The notes below the pieces were generated by a model. That model did not search any database. It saw nothing but the letters and a program-made list of their open reading frames with translations, and was not told the DNA's origin. Position numbers and translations under genes: made by a program. This document shows, one piece after another, positions 52,690 through 62,556 of a stretch of DNA of 64,000 nt; the stretch's first letter is position 1; every line of letters begins with the position of its first letter. Source of the stretch: Stigmatella ashevillena (GTDB taxonomy: Bacteria > Myxococcota > Myxococcia > Myxococcales > Myxococcaceae); contig NZ_JAQNDM010000001.1 of the NCBI RefSeq assembly GCF_028368975.1, forward strand, positions 558,001 to 622,000. Direction: 5' to 3'.

Positions 52690-53865
52690 CTACATCGGCC
52701 GTTCGGCGTTCAGCAGGGCGCGCATCTCGTCCTCATCCAGCGTGCGCCCCTCGCGGCTGATGGCCAGGGCGTTGATCTGCTCTCCGTCCACCTCCACATG
52801 GGCGCCCTTGCGCCACTCGGTGGTGTGGACCGCCCCATCCACCAGCTTGCCCACCAGGGTGCCCTCTTCCCAGGCCACCACTTCCAGCCAGAGCTTCTCC
52901 ACCACCGTCTCGCCTTCGGGGTGGGTCTCGAACGGCGCCCGCGCCAGGAAGGTGAGCGGCTCCATCAGCCCCTTGCGGTGGAAGCGGGCCAGGAAGGCCG
53001 GCAGCAGGGCCTGCGCCTCGCGCCTCAGCGCGTCCGTGCGCTCTTCTGGCTCGGGAATGAAGCGCTCGCGGTAGGGCCGCAGCAGCTCCGCCGTGTTGTG
53101 CCGTCCCAGCGGCGACACCACGCTGAGAAACAGCGCCTCGTGCCCCTCGAACGTCTCCAGGGGCACGCCCAGCAGGTTCGTCCGAGCCTCCTCGGACGGG
53201 ACCAACATGAACGCCTGGCCCTCGCTGGTGGCCACCATGCTCCGGGGCTCGGGCCCCTGCCCGAACGCCAGGTCCGTGCACAGCTCGTGGAGGAACGTCT
53301 CCGCAGGCAGCAGATCGTCCTCCCCCAGGTGGAAGATCTCCAGATCCCTCGACCCGAACTTCTCCATGCCGTGCGAGTGCACCCACAGCGGGGTATCCCC
53401 CTCGATGGCCTCCACCGCATGCAGGTTGACGTGATCCCGGATGTCGAAGTCCAGCTCGGTGATTTCCACCACGTCCGCGATGTCGTGCAGTTTGTACGCG
53501 GTGAGGTCCGCCAACACGCCCGGGACGTGCTCCATCAGGGTGCGCGCACACCACAGGGCCTCGAACACGGGGACGGTGGGCTGAGGCCCGGTGCCGGGCT
53601 CCACGGAGATGCGGTAGAAACCCTTCGCCCGGCTGAGCATGTGCCGGGCCTCCTCGCTGCCGGTCAGCAGATCCTTGCGCCACCCCGCGTGCAGGTTCTC
53701 GGCGTCGAAGCGCACCTCCACCCGGGTTCCCTCCGCGTGGATGGCGAACCCACCCCCTTCGGTGTCCGGAACGAAGCGGACTTCGTCCGACGCGAACGTC
53801 GTGCGCAGCGTCTCGATGGACACCGGGGCGGCGGCCTCTATGGCGAGCAGGTAGATCTCGTTCAC
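52690..53865 (-). CDS. DUF2314-containing protein of unknown function
   Basis: The 391-residue protein starts with GTG 53865, which overlaps the stop of the deoxynucleoside kinase gene (GTGA). The N-terminal 300 residues are unrecognised, with a HVNLHAVEAIEGDTPLWVHSHG block and a FLHELCTDLAFG block. The end (KLWLEVVAWEEGTLVGKLVD through EVDGEQINALAI) matches DUF2314, a domain of unknown role. No signal peptide is present. It lies between the deoxynucleoside kinase and psuG genes in a tight minus-strand run, which hints at a link to nucleotide metabolism. Confidence 0.75.
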   Translation of the reverse strand: MNEIYLLAIEAAAPVSIETLRTTFASDEVRFVPDTEGGGFAIHAEGTRVEVRFDAENLHAGWRKDLLTGSEEARHMLSRAKGFYRISVEPGTGPQPTVPVFEALWCARTLMEHVPGVLADLTAYKLHDIADVVEITELDFDIRDHVNLHAVEAIEGDTPLWVHSHGMEKFGSRDLEIFHLGEDDLLPAETFLHELCTDLAFGQGPEPRSMVATSEGQAFMLVPSEEARTNLLGVPLETFEGHEALFLSVVSPLGRHNTAELLRPYRERFIPEPEERTDALRREAQALLPAFLARFHRKGLMEPLTFLARAPFETHPEGETVVEKLWLEVVAWEEGTLVGKLVDGAVHTTEWRKGAHVEVDGEQINALAISREGRTLDEDEMRALLNAERPM

Positions 53866-54476
53866 AGGTACTTCTCGATCTGGCGGAAGAGATCCACGCG
53901 GTCCACCAGGTTGGTCAGATAATCCAGCTTGTCCGTCGGGAGGACGAGAACGGGCGACATTTTGTAGTTGCTGAACCATTCCTCGTACAAGGCGTTGAGG
54001 CGCTTGAGATAGGCCACGGGAATGTCCTTCTCCATGGACCGGCCGCGCAGGCGGATGCGCTCGCGCAGTGTCTGCACCGGACAGCGCAGGTAGATCATGA
54101 GATCGGGAGGGGACAGGGCCTGAGCGATGGTCTCATACAGCTCCCGGTAGGTCTGCCAGTCCCGCCGGTCGATGAAGCGCTGGCGGTGGAGGTTCTTGGC
54201 GAAGATCTCCGCGTCCTCGTAGATGGTCCGGTCTTGGAGCACGGTGCCCGTTTGGCGTTCCAGCTCCCGGTGCAACCGGAACTTGTGCGTCAGAAAGAAG
54301 ATCTGTGAGCGGAACGCCCACGTCTTCATGTCCTTGTAGAAGTGAGCCAGATACGGGTTCTGGTCGTTCGGCTCGAAGTACGGGGTGAGATCGTACTTTC
54401 GGCAGAGAAATGAGGTGAGTTCCGTCTTCCCGGCACCGATGTTGCCCGCAACGGCGATGAACTTTTTCCTGGCCAC
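53862..54476 (-). CDS. Deoxynucleoside kinase (dGK/dAK family)
   Basis: The 204-residue enzyme begins with a GTG at 54476 and carries the P-loop IAVAGNIGAGKTEL. It also has a YFEPNDQNPYLAHFY region, a DRTIYEDAEIFAKNL motif (DRS/ERS-like) and a YLRCPVQTLRERIRLRGRSMEKD lid. It phosphorylates deoxynucleosides as part of salvage. An extension upstream to 54557 is not protein-like. The stop overlaps the start of the DUF2314 gene (GTGA), so the two are co-translated. Confidence 0.88.
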   Translation of the reverse strand: MARKKFIAVAGNIGAGKTELTSFLCRKYDLTPYFEPNDQNPYLAHFYKDMKTWAFRSQIFFLTHKFRLHRELERQTGTVLQDRTIYEDAEIFAKNLHRQRFIDRRDWQTYRELYETIAQALSPPDLMIYLRCPVQTLRERIRLRGRSMEKDIPVAYLKRLNALYEEWFSNYKMSPVLVLPTDKLDYLTNLVDRVDLFRQIEKYL

Positions 54477-54739
54477 GCCACCCTTGCTTGTAACCCCGTC
54501 AGACGGCGCGCACCAGAAACAAGGTGAGAAGGCAGGCATGGTACAACGCGCCGTCATGCTCCTGCCTCACCCCACCCCCAACCCCCTGGGTCCCAAAACC
54601 GTGCTTGCCCGGTCTGGGAAAGGACGTGGCTCCACCCGCCCGGGTGTTTTCTCGCTCACCAGGAAGGCCACCCCGGGCAGGAGCCCCGTGGCCCCGGAAG
54701 TCCGTGAGCCGATGGCACCCTGCGGCACAAAGGTTCCGA

Positions 54740-55519
54740 ATGGCCCGTAAGATCTTCTGTATGTTCGTCGCAGCCGCTTGGACGGCGATCCTGTTCCCCT
54801 TTGCCGTGCTGGCTTCATTCGTGCGAGGGGGCGACTCCTGGGTCACCCGACGCCTCTGGTCGCCCGTGCTGGTATGGGCCGGCGGGGGCCAACTGGTGGT
54901 GCACGGACTGGAGAACGTGGACCCGAAGCGGCCCACCATTTATGTCTCCAACCACCAGTCCACGTTGGACATCCCCGTGCTCTTCATGGCCGTGCCGGTG
55001 CACTTCCGTTACGTCGCCAAGAGCCAGCTGGCCTGGGTGCCCTTCATCGGCTGGTACCTGTGGTTGGCGGGTCACATTTTCGTCAACCGCTCCAACCTCT
55101 CGGGTGCCATCGAATCGTTGCGCGCCGCGGCGCAGAAGATCCGGAACGGCACCAACATCTTCCTCTACCCGGAGGGCACCCGCTCGCCCGATGGGCGCAT
55201 CCTGCCCTTCAAGAAGGGCCCCTTTGCCCTGGCCCTCGAGGCCCGGGTGCCCATCTGCCCCGTGACCGTGGAAGGGACCGCCCGCATCATGCCCAAGAAC
55301 TCCTGGAACATCACTCCAGGTCCGGTGCATGTGAAGATCGGCAAGCCCATCGATACCACGGGGTTCGCCGAGAATGACCGCGCGGGACTCGCCCGCGCCG
55401 TCCGCGATGTCATCATTGCCCAGAGCCTGGAACTCGGCGGCCGGGGGGGTGATCCGGACAACGCCATCGCCGCCTCGGGCATCGAGGGCCTCAGCACCCC
55501 ACCTCCATCCGCCGCCTAA
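54740..55519 (+). CDS. plsC: 1-acyl-sn-glycerol-3-phosphate acyltransferase
   Basis: The 259-residue membrane enzyme starts at ATG 54740 with AAAGG upstream. It has an N-terminal anchor (IFCMFVAAAWTAILFPFAVLA) and the acyltransferase motifs NHQSTLD (HX4D), IFVNRSN and YPEGTRSPDG (EGTR). VPICPVTVEGTARI is motif IV. It transfers an acyl group to lysophosphatidic acid at the inner membrane. The end is Gly/Ser/Pro-rich. A TPR lipoprotein gene starts 16 bp downstream and probably belongs to the same operon. Confidence 0.9.
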   Translation: MARKIFCMFVAAAWTAILFPFAVLASFVRGGDSWVTRRLWSPVLVWAGGGQLVVHGLENVDPKRPTIYVSNHQSTLDIPVLFMAVPVHFRYVAKSQLAWVPFIGWYLWLAGHIFVNRSNLSGAIESLRAAAQKIRNGTNIFLYPEGTRSPDGRILPFKKGPFALALEARVPICPVTVEGTARIMPKNSWNITPGPVHVKIGKPIDTTGFAENDRAGLARAVRDVIIAQSLELGGRGGDPDNAIAASGIEGLSTPPPSAA

Positions 55520-55535
55520 CTGCCTCGACTCCAAC

Positions 55536-56915
55536 GTGAAGAACCGCTCCCCTCGCCGCACCTCCCTGCTCCACCGCTGGACTCCCGCCGTGCTGGCCCT
55601 GGGCATGCTCACGGGCTGCCAGCACGCCTCTCCGTCGGCGCGCGCCTTGGGACCGGCGGAGCAGGCCCGCTTCTTCCTGGAGCAGAACCAGCCTGACCGG
55701 GCCCTGCCGCTGTTGGAAGAACTCCATTCCCAGGCTCCGGAGGAGCTCTCCGTGGCGCGGGCCCTGACCGAAGCACAGGTGAAGGCGGGCCGCGGGGATG
55801 CGTGGATTGCCGAGTTGCAGCGGCGCAACGGCCAAGCCGAGCGGGCGGTGAACCATTACATGCTGGGCCTGGCCTTGTTCTCACGGGCCTCGGATGCGGG
55901 CGCCCCCGCGGTGGCCGCCTTCGAGCGTGCCATCGCCCTGGCCCCTTCCGAGCCCGAGTTCCATTACCGGCTGGGCATTGCCCACCTGGAGTCCGAGCAA
56001 TACACCGCCGCCCTGAGGCCCCTGAGGCGCGCCGCCGAACTGGCTCCGGAGAGGGCCGCCGTCCGCCTGCCGCTCGCCAAGGCGCTGTACCGCACCGGAG
56101 ACGCTCCGGGCGCGGTGGCCGCCCTCAATGCCGTGGTGAGGGCCTCCCCTTCCCCCTCCGAGGTGGCCACCGCCCGGGCGCTGATGAACCAGATCGCCGA
56201 CCCCTTCGTGGGCTTTCCCAAGGCGGCCGAGGGCAAGCTCGAGGAGGGCATCAAGCTCCTCCAGGAGTTGGACATCCCGCAGCAGGCCATCCTGGCCTTC
56301 GAGGAGCTTCTGCAAAGCTACCCGGACCTGGCGGTGGTCCACGCCCTGCTGGGGTTGGCCTACCAGCGGCTGGATGACGCGGGCCGGGCCGTGGACGAGT
56401 TCAAGCAGGCCATCGAGCGGGCGCCTCAGGATGGAAAGAACTACCTCTACCTGGGAGAGCTGTACCTGTCCCGCCAGCGCTCGGACGCAGCCCGGGAGGC
56501 CTACGCGAAGGCCGTGGCGCTCAACCCGCTGCTGGATGCCGCCTGGTTCCGGCTGGGGGATTTGTACCTGGACCGCAGAGAGCTGACCGCCGCCCGGGAA
56601 GCCTTCCAGGTCCTCACCTCGCTCCAACCGGACGCCGTGCCTCCCCGGGGCAAGCTGGCGCTGGTGTTCCAACTGGAGGGGGACTATCCCGCCGCCCAGC
56701 GGGAGCTCCTGCGCGTGGTGGAGAAGGATCCGGAGAACCTCGAGTTCATCCTGCGCCTGGGGCTGCTCTTCACCGAGCAGGCGCTGCGAGCCCGGACGGC
56801 CGAGAGCCGGCGCACCTCCGGGGCGGAGGCCGAGAAGTGGTTGCTCAAGGTGCTGGAGGCCCAGCCGGACAACGTGCAGGCCTCCCGGGCGCTGCAACAG
56901 GTCAAGGCACAGTAG
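55536..56915 (+). CDS. TPR-repeat lipoprotein
   Basis: Starting at GTG 55536, the 459-residue protein has a lipoprotein signal (RWTPAVLALGMLTGC, lipobox LTGC) and about ten tetratricopeptide-like repeats across its length, for example NYLYLGELYLSRQRSDAARE and PVDAAWFRLG-type helices. TPRs scaffold protein complexes. This one is probably attached to the outer membrane and may help an envelope machine. It lies 16 bp after plsC. No specific partner can be named. Confidence 0.82.
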   Translation: MKNRSPRRTSLLHRWTPAVLALGMLTGCQHASPSARALGPAEQARFFLEQNQPDRALPLLEELHSQAPEELSVARALTEAQVKAGRGDAWIAELQRRNGQAERAVNHYMLGLALFSRASDAGAPAVAAFERAIALAPSEPEFHYRLGIAHLESEQYTAALRPLRRAAELAPERAAVRLPLAKALYRTGDAPGAVAALNAVVRASPSPSEVATARALMNQIADPFVGFPKAAEGKLEEGIKLLQELDIPQQAILAFEELLQSYPDLAVVHALLGLAYQRLDDAGRAVDEFKQAIERAPQDGKNYLYLGELYLSRQRSDAAREAYAKAVALNPLLDAAWFRLGDLYLDRRELTAAREAFQVLTSLQPDAVPPRGKLALVFQLEGDYPAAQRELLRVVEKDPENLEFILRLGLLFTEQALRARTAESRRTSGAEAEKWLLKVLEAQPDNVQASRALQQVKAQ

Positions 56916-56951
56916 CCACCGAGCGGTTCGGGCTTCTACACTCCGGGACCG

Positions 56952-57605
56952 ATGAGCGACGGTCGAAAGGTGCCTGAACGCGGCGGTTCCCCTCGGGAGA
57001 ACCCAGCCAGTAGTACGCCCTCGGGCGCCCCCCGCCCTGGGGCCAGCCCCGGAGGCGCCCGGGTGATGAGTGCCGCCCGGCCCGCCTCGGCCGAGAAAAA
57101 GGGGGCGGAACTCCAGGTGGGCAAGCGCGTGGCCTCCGAGGCCTCCAACGTGGTGCTCAACGCCATCTCCCTTCTCAAGGAGCTGGTGCAGGACTTCCGC
57201 GAGCAGGACCGGTTCTTCAAGTACAAGGCCGGCATCGTGGGCGGATGGGTGGCCATCTCCCTGGTGAGCCTGGTCATCGCCTGTCCTGGCCGCAGCATCG
57301 AGACGACGAGCCTGGGAGCGCGTGTCACGGTACTGCCCAACTCGGAACGCCCCACCGCGAGCCCCAGCCTGACCGTCACCAACACGGACGATGAGCCCTG
57401 GGAGAACGTCATCTTCGTGGTGAACGGCAAGTACCGGGCCACCGTGGAGAAGATCGACGCGGGGGGCATCTTCACCCTCACGCCCAAGAGCGTGCTGAGC
57501 CCCGAGGGGGCCATGCCCTCCAACGAGCGCTTCATCAACGCGGAGATGCGCACGAACGCAGGCCGCTCGGAACTGGTGCGCGAGGGCCACCCCCTGACGC
57601 AGTAG
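56952..57605 (+). CDS. Hypothetical membrane protein
   Basis: The 217-residue protein has a Pro/Ser/Gly-rich N-terminus, an amphipathic block (ASEASNVVLNAISLLKELVQDFREQDRFFKY) and one membrane helix (GIVGGWVAISLVSLVIACPG, about residues 95-115). The outer portion (TASPSLTVTNTDDEPWENVI and FVVNGKYRATVEKIDAGGIF) looks like a beta-sandwich. The family is not recognised. It is transcribed toward the terminator-like hairpin shared with rplQ. Confidence 0.65.
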   Translation: MSDGRKVPERGGSPRENPASSTPSGAPRPGASPGGARVMSAARPASAEKKGAELQVGKRVASEASNVVLNAISLLKELVQDFREQDRFFKYKAGIVGGWVAISLVSLVIACPGRSIETTSLGARVTVLPNSERPTASPSLTVTNTDDEPWENVIFVVNGKYRATVEKIDAGGIFTLTPKSVLSPEGAMPSNERFINAEMRTNAGRSELVREGHPLTQ

Positions 57606-57630
57606 CCCTTCCCACAGGCCCTGAAAGCAC

Positions 57631-57665
57631 GAGAGCGCCCTTCCCCAGAGGAGAAGGACGCTCTC
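57631..57665. terminator. Bidirectional terminator-like hairpin between 56952-57605 and rplQ
   Basis: Arms GAGAGCGCCCTT (57631-57642) and AAGGACGCTCTC (57654-57665) pair with one mismatch. The hairpin lies between the convergent stops at 57605 and 57687, and would end the ribosomal operon on one side and the membrane protein gene on the other. Confidence 0.55.
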
Positions 57666-57686
57666 ATACCGCTTCAAAACGAAAGA

Positions 57687-58118
57687 CTACTCGGCCTTCG
57701 TCTCTTCGGCCTGCTTCGCCTCGCCCTCAGCACCCTCGGCGGCCGCAGCGGCAGGCTTCGCCGGACGGTCCACCAGCTCCAACAGGGCCACCTCGGCCGC
57801 GTCACCCTTGCGGAAACCCAGCTTGATGATGCGGGTGTAACCACCCTTGCGGGTGCTGTAACGGTCCTTGTACTCGCTGAAGACCTTCTGGAGGACGTTC
57901 TTGTCCTTCACGGTCCGGGACGCGAGACGGACATTGGCCAGCCCGCCACGCTTGCCGAGCGTGATGATGCGCTCCGCCAGCTTCCGGGCCTCCTTGGCCT
58001 TGGGCAGCGTGGTGCGGATGGCCTCGTGCTCGAGCAGCGAGGTGACCATGTTGTTGAGCATCGCGAGCCGGTGGCTCGTGGTGCGGTGCAGCTTCCTTTG
58101 TCCAAGCTTGTGACGCAT
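57687..58118 (-). CDS. rplQ: 50S ribosomal protein L17
   Basis: The 143-residue protein has the L17 body: [20 protein letters not shown], then [20 protein letters not shown] and [10 protein letters not shown]. The C-terminal Ala/Glu tail is longer than in E. coli (127 residues) and is typical of myxobacteria. It is the last gene of the alpha operon, about 180 bp downstream of rpoA. An 8-bp hairpin (GGAGTCTC at 58132-58139, GAGACTCC at 58143-58150) lies just upstream of its start. Confidence 0.95.
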   Translation of the reverse strand: MRHKLGQRKLHRTTSHRLAMLNNMVTSLLEHEAIRTTLPKAKEARKLAERIITLGKRGGLANVRLASRTVKDKNVLQKVFSEYKDRYSTRKGGYTRIIKLGFRKGDAAEVALLELVDRPAKPAAAAAEGAEGEAKQAEETKAE

Positions 58119-58131
58119 GTCCGTTCACTCC

Positions 58132-58150
58132 GGAGTCTCGGGGAGACTCC
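58132..58150 (-). promoter_or_regulatory. 8-bp hairpin in the rpoA-rplQ gap
   Basis: GGAGTCTC (58132-58139) and GAGACTCC (58143-58150) are perfect complements with a 3-base loop, 14 bases upstream of rplQ. It could block or time rplQ translation or stabilise the rpoA mRNA end. Confidence 0.35.
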
Positions 58151-58300
58151 ACCACTCCGGCCGTATCAGGTACCGGGTGGGAAGGGCAGACCCGACACAG
58201 GGTTGCCATTGCCAAGGGGCCTGTTCAGGGCCCCCCTCGCTCCGCGCCGCGTGAAGCCGTGTCACGGCGAGGAGCAAGGTCCAGCGGAACCACGGGAAAC

Positions 58301-59332
58301 CTAGGCCTTGGGCTGCGTGCTCGGAGCAGCGGCCGGCGGCATCTTCGGCGGCCAGTTCTCCAGCTTCATGCCGAGCGACAGGCCCATCTCCGCGAGGATC
58401 TCTTTGATTTCCTTGAGCGACTTGCGGCCGAAGTTCTTCGTCTTGAGCATCTCGGCCTCGGTGCGCTGCACCAGGTCCCCGATGCTCTTGATGTTGGCCT
58501 GCTGCAGGCAGTTGGCCGAGCGAACCGAGAGCTCCAGCTCATCCACCGAGCGGAACAGGTTCTCGTTGAGCTTGGCCTCTTCCTTCGGGGCCTCCGCCAC
58601 CACGGGCTCCTCGGTCTCGTCGAAGTTCACGAAGACCGTGAGCTGCTCCTTGATGATCTTCGCGGCATACGCCACCGCGTCCTGCGGGGTGACCGAGCCA
58701 TCCGTCCACACCTCGAGCGTCAGCTTGTCGTAGTCCGTGACCTGACCGACGCGGGCGTTGGTGACCTGGTAGTTCACCTTGCGGATGGGCGCGAAGAGCG
58801 AGTCGATGGGGATCGTCCCCAGGGGCGCACCCGCCACCTTGTTGACGGAGGCCGGGACGTAGCCACGGCCGCGGCGGCACGACAGCTCCATGCGCACCTT
58901 GCCACCCTCGGACACCGTGCAGATGTGGTGGCCGGGGTTGAGGATCTCCACATCCTGGTCGGCGATGATGTCGCCCGCCTTGATCTCCTTGGGGCCCTCG
59001 GCCTCGATGCGGAGCGTCTTCGTCTCGTTCGTGTGCATCCGAAGGAGGACTTCCTTCAGGTTCAGCACGATGTCAGTGACGTCCTCAGCCACCTCGGGGA
59101 CGGTGGTGAACTCGTGGTCCACGTTCTCCATCTTCACCGACGTGATGGCCGAGCCCTGTAGGGAGGACAGGAGCACCCGGCGCAGCGAGTTGCCCAGCGT
59201 GGTGCCGAAACCGCGCTCCAGGGGCTCCGCCACGAACTTCCCGTAGGTCGTGCTCAGGGAGTCCTGATCCACTTCCAGCCGACGCGGCTTGATGAGGTCG
59301 CGCCAATTCTTCGCAATGAACGTATCAGCCAT
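58301..59332 (-). CDS. rpoA: RNA polymerase alpha subunit
   Basis: The 343-residue subunit starts at ATG 59332. The N-terminal domain ([27 protein letters not shown]) gives the dimerisation and beta/beta' contacts. RRGRGYVPA and [13 protein letters not shown]-type segments follow. The C-terminal domain ([37 protein letters not shown]) contacts UP-elements and regulators. It assembles RNA polymerase together with beta and beta'. The gene lies between rpsD and rplQ in the alpha operon, in conserved order. Confidence 0.97.
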   Translation of the reverse strand: MADTFIAKNWRDLIKPRRLEVDQDSLSTTYGKFVAEPLERGFGTTLGNSLRRVLLSSLQGSAITSVKMENVDHEFTTVPEVAEDVTDIVLNLKEVLLRMHTNETKTLRIEAEGPKEIKAGDIIADQDVEILNPGHHICTVSEGGKVRMELSCRRGRGYVPASVNKVAGAPLGTIPIDSLFAPIRKVNYQVTNARVGQVTDYDKLTLEVWTDGSVTPQDAVAYAAKIIKEQLTVFVNFDETEEPVVAEAPKEEAKLNENLFRSVDELELSVRSANCLQQANIKSIGDLVQRTEAEMLKTKNFGRKSLKEIKEILAEMGLSLGMKLENWPPKMPPAAAPSTQPKA

Positions 59333-59517
59333 GTTGCTGCTCCTCGAAGCGTGCGCCACCACCCACATCCCCGCCAGCAAGGCGGGAGGATGGGCACGCG
59401 GGGATGACCACTCAGAACACCGGCCCGCAAAAGAGGGCCGGACAGAAGCACGACGCCCCGGCGGGGACCGCCAGGGCGCGTGAGCCAGAAAAACAAGCCC
59501 GGCAAGGGCCCTGTTGC

Positions 59518-60144
59518 CTACTTGGAGTAGAGCTCGACGATGAGCTGCTCCTGGATCGGCATGGTCAAGTCCTCGCGGTTCGGAACGGTCTTCACCGTGC
59601 CCTTGAAGGACTTCTTGTCCAGGTCGATCCACTGCGGAACGCCCCGGCGATCCACCGTCTCCAGCGCCTCGGAGATGCGCAGCACCTTGCGGCTCTTCTC
59701 CACGACCTCGACCGAACTGCCCGGCTTCACGGCGAACGAAGGGATGTTCACCTTCTTGCCGTTGACGGAGAAGTGGCCGTGGCGCACCAGCTGGCGGGCC
59801 TCGTTGCGCGTATCCGCGAAACCCATGCGGAACACGACGTTGTCCAGGCGAAGCTCCAGCTGCTGCAGCAGGTTCTCACCCGTCTTGCCCTTGGCGGCCG
59901 ACGCGCGGTGGTAGTAGCCGCGGAACTGGCTCTCCAGCAGGCCGTACATGCGCTTGACCTTCTGCTTCTCGCGCAACTGCACGCCGTAGCCGGAGAACTT
60001 CACCCGGCCCTGGCCGTGCTGGCCGGGGGGATACGGACGCCGCTCGATCGCACACTTGTCGGTGTAGCAGCGGTCGCCCTTCAGATACATCTTGAGGTTC
60101 TCGCGCCGGCAGATGCGGCAGGCGCTCGCGGTGTAACGGGCCAC
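59518..60144 (-). CDS. rpsD: 30S ribosomal protein S4
   Basis: The 208-residue protein has an N-terminal [18 protein letters not shown] cluster of Cys, the zinc-binding C+ form of S4. [19 protein letters not shown] and [20 protein letters not shown] form the S4 domain. S4 nucleates 16S rRNA folding and in other bacteria represses the alpha operon by binding its mRNA. It lies between rpsK and rpoA. Confidence 0.97.
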   Translation of the reverse strand: MARYTASACRICRRENLKMYLKGDRCYTDKCAIERRPYPPGQHGQGRVKFSGYGVQLREKQKVKRMYGLLESQFRGYYHRASAAKGKTGENLLQQLELRLDNVVFRMGFADTRNEARQLVRHGHFSVNGKKVNIPSFAVKPGSSVEVVEKSRKVLRISEALETVDRRGVPQWIDLDKKSFKGTVKTVPNREDLTMPIQEQLIVELYSK

Positions 60145-60204
60145 GGAACTTCTCCTTGGAGAGGTGGTCTGAGGCCGCCCCGGTGAGCGCGGCCCGGATG
60201 GGGT

Positions 60205-60642
60205 TTAGACGCGGCGGCGCTTGGGCTGACGGCAGCCGTTGTGAGGAATGGGCGTCACGTCGCGGATGAGGCTGATCTTCAGCCCGGCGGCGGCCAGCGC
60301 GCGCAGCGCCGACTCGCGCCCAGCGCCAGGACCCTTCACCAGCACCGTCACGTTCTTCAGACCGTGCTCCATCGCCTTCGCGGCCGCATCGCCCGCCGCC
60401 ACCTGCGCGGCGAACGGCGTCGACTTGCGGCTTCCCTTGAAGCCACGGGCGCCGGCGGAGGACCAGGAGATGACGTTCCCGGACACATCCGTGATGGTGA
60501 TGATGGTGTTGTTGAACGTGGACTGGATGTGAACCACGCCGTTGAGGATGTTCTTCTTGCCCTTGCGCTTGGCCTTCTTCGCCGCGGCGCTCTCGCCACC
60601 CTCGGTGGCGGGGGCAGCAGAGGTGTTGACTTCTTCAGCCAT
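60205..60642 (-). CDS. rpsK: 30S ribosomal protein S11
   Basis: The 145-residue protein has the S11 blocks [55 protein letters not shown] and [18 protein letters not shown]. An Ala/Ser-rich N-terminal extension of about 25 residues is unusual against E. coli (129 residues). It binds the platform of the small subunit. It lies between rpsM and rpsD. Confidence 0.97.
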   Translation of the reverse strand: MAEEVNTSAAPATEGGESAAAKKAKRKGKKNILNGVVHIQSTFNNTIITITDVSGNVISWSSAGARGFKGSRKSTPFAAQVAAGDAAAKAMEHGLKNVTVLVKGPGAGRESALRALAAAGLKISLIRDVTPIPHNGCRQPKRRRV

Positions 60643-60713
60643 GAGAGTCGCTGCTCCTCAGCAGTAGATGATCGACGCCGGTGCCTGAACGGACCGGCGC
60701 AGGTGGGAACGAA

Positions 60714-61100
60714 TTAACGGCCCGCCGGAGCAGCCGGCTTGGCACGAACGATGCCGCGCTTGGGGCCCTTGCGGGTGCGCGAGTTGGTGTGGGTGCGCTG
60801 ACCGCGAACGGGCAGGCCCTTGCGGTGACGAAGACCCCGGTAGCAGCCCAGGTCCATGAGCCGCTTGATGTTCATCGTCACTTCACGCCGGAGATCACCC
60901 TCGACCTTGAGGTTGGCCTCGATGTAGTCGCGGATCTTCCGGGCCTGCTCATCCGTGAGATCCTTGGTCCGGGTGGTGAGATCGATCCCCGCGGAGGCGC
61001 AGATCTCATGGGCGGTCTTGTTGCCGATCCCGTAGATGTACTGGAGCGAAATCACCGCGCGCTTGGCGGGCGGAAGATCGACACCGGCGATACGAGCCAT
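60714..61100 (-). CDS. rpsM: 30S ribosomal protein S13
   Basis: The 128-residue protein starts [20 protein letters not shown] and carries [36 protein letters not shown] and TRKGPKRGI. It contacts 16S rRNA and tRNAs at the head of the subunit. The C-terminal tail is Lys/Ala/Pro-rich. It lies between rpmJ and rpsK. Confidence 0.97.
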   Translation of the reverse strand: MARIAGVDLPPAKRAVISLQYIYGIGNKTAHEICASAGIDLTTRTKDLTDEQARKIRDYIEANLKVEGDLRREVTMNIKRLMDLGCYRGLRHRKGLPVRGQRTHTNSRTRKGPKRGIVRAKPAAPAGR

Positions 61101-61148
61101 CGTTCGTTCCTTCTGAGTGGAGTTGGTCTGGAGCCAACGGCCGAGCCG

Positions 61149-61265
61149 TTAGCCCTGGCGCTGCTTGTGCCGGGGGTTGGAGGCGCAAATGACGCGCACG
61201 ATTCCCTTACGGCGAATCACCTTGCACTTGTCGCAAATCTTCTTGACGGACGCCCGAACCTTCAT
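61149..61265 (-). CDS. rpmJ: 50S ribosomal protein L36
   Basis: This 38-residue gene starts at ATG 61265 (TAA at 61149). It reads [20 protein letters not shown] then [18 protein letters not shown]. Three Cys and one His (CDKC, CASNPRH) form the zinc site of the C+ form. It is the expected gene between infA and rpsM. Confidence 0.96.
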   Translation of the reverse strand: MKVRASVKKICDKCKVIRRKGIVRVICASNPRHKQRQG

Positions 61266-61339
61266 GGCGCTACATCCTTCTTTCGAGAAAAGAGAAGCTC
61301 TTCAGGGGAGAAGGCCCGCCGGAGACGGGCCCTCCCAGT

Positions 61340-61558
61340 TTACTTCGCCCGGTAGGTGATCCGGCCTCGGGTCAAGTCGTAGGGCGACAGCTCGACCTTG
61401 ACCTTGTCACCCGGCAGGATTCGGATGAAGTGCATCCGCATCTTCCCGGAGATGTGCGCGAGCACCTTGTGGCCATTGTCGAGCACCACACGGAACATCG
61501 CGTTGGGCAGGGGCTCCATTACGGTCCCCTCGACTTCGATGGAATCATCCTTCGGCAA
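61340..61558 (-). CDS. infA: Translation initiation factor IF-1
   Basis: The 72-residue OB-fold protein begins [20 protein letters not shown] and ends [11 protein letters not shown]. The core is [20 protein letters not shown]. It blocks the A site during initiation. It lies 155 bp downstream of map and 74 bp upstream of rpmJ, within the spc/alpha cluster. Confidence 0.96.
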   Translation of the reverse strand: MPKDDSIEVEGTVMEPLPNAMFRVVLDNGHKVLAHISGKMRMHFIRILPGDKVKVELSPYDLTRGRITYRAK

Positions 61559-61603
61559 TCAGAAACCCTCTTCCGGACCAGCACGAACCCTTGGAAGCGC
61601 GGC

Positions 61604-61632
61604 GGGATAACACTTTGGTCCCGAAGTGGCAA
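61604..61632 (-). promoter_or_regulatory. Weak candidate promoter upstream of infA
   Basis: On the minus strand TTGCCA (61627-61632) and TATCCC (61604-61609) are separated by 17 bases, 46 bp upstream of the infA start. The -10 is poor. It may mark an internal promoter between map and infA. Confidence 0.25.
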
Positions 61633-61713
61633 GCACCCAGCGCGCTGAAATTCTGAACCTCTACCAACCCCTCGACTTCACAACATATTTCACCCAGCGT
61701 CGAGTCCCCCCCC

Positions 61714-62469
61714 TCAGCCTCGCCGGGTGAGCACCTCGGGCCCTGCCTCCGTGATCGCGATGGTGTGCTCGAAATGCGCGGAGAGTTTGCGATCAAGCGT
61801 CACCTCCGTCCAGTCGTCCTCGAGGACCTCGACCTCCGGCGTCCCCAGGTTGACCATCGGCTCTACAGCCAGGACCATCCCCGGGCGCAGCTTCATCCCG
61901 GACCCCTGCTGCCCGTAATTGGGCACCTCTGGCTGCTCGTGGAGTTTGCGGCCGATTCCATGACCGGACAGCGTGCGCACCACAGAATACCCACGCACCT
62001 CCACATGGCTCTGGACCGCGTGGCCGATGTCGCCCATCCGATTGCCCGGCACCATGACGGCGATGGCTTTGTTCAGGGCCTCACGGGTGGCCTTCACCAA
62101 GGCCTCCGCCTCAGGACTCACCTTCCCCACCGGAACCGTCCGGGCAGAATCCCCGTAAAACCCCCGGAAGACCACGCCGAAGTCGAGCTTCATCAAGTCC
62201 CCCTCGGCCAGCTTCCGCCGCTTCGAGGGGATGCCATGAACGACTTCGTGGTTCACCGAGGCGCACAAACAACAGGGAAATCCTCGATATCCCTTGAAGG
62301 CTGGTTTTGCGCCCTTCTTATAGATGAGCTTCTCGGCCAGAGCATCCAGCTCCCAGGTCGTCACCCCAGGAGCCACGGTCTTCTCAAGCTCGTCGAGGAT
62401 CTCGCACACGATGCGGCCTGCCTCACGCATGAGGGAGATCTCGTCCTGACTCTTGAGTTCGATGCTCAT
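61714..62469 (-). CDS. map: Methionine aminopeptidase, type I
   Basis: The 251-residue enzyme has the metal ligands in order: [19 protein letters not shown] (two Asp), [13 protein letters not shown] (His), AVEPMVNLG (Glu) and [12 protein letters not shown] (Glu). NHEVVHGIP carries the substrate-side His. It removes the initiator Met. The gene lies between adk and infA as in the conserved order. Confidence 0.97.
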   Translation of the reverse strand: MSIELKSQDEISLMREAGRIVCEILDELEKTVAPGVTTWELDALAEKLIYKKGAKPAFKGYRGFPCCLCASVNHEVVHGIPSKRRKLAEGDLMKLDFGVVFRGFYGDSARTVPVGKVSPEAEALVKATREALNKAIAVMVPGNRMGDIGHAVQSHVEVRGYSVVRTLSGHGIGRKLHEQPEVPNYGQQGSGMKLRPGMVLAVEPMVNLGTPEVEVLEDDWTEVTLDRKLSAHFEHTIAITEAGPEVLTRRG

Positions 62470-62556
62470 GCGCGCGAGCTCCCGGTGGGCTCACCAACAC
62501 CATAATGGCCAGAGGCAACCCGGCAGGTGGCGCCGGGCCGCCCGCCGGGTCTCCAG

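Noticed and set aside
54499-54939. Minus-strand open frame before plsC
   Set aside because: Low-complexity shadow overlapping the plsC start and the gap to the kinase gene.
59420-59441. CCGGCCC/GGGCCGG hairpin in the rpsD-rpoA gap
   Set aside because: A 7-bp GC-only stem is expected by chance in such GC-rich DNA, and no conserved S4-binding structure could be shown.
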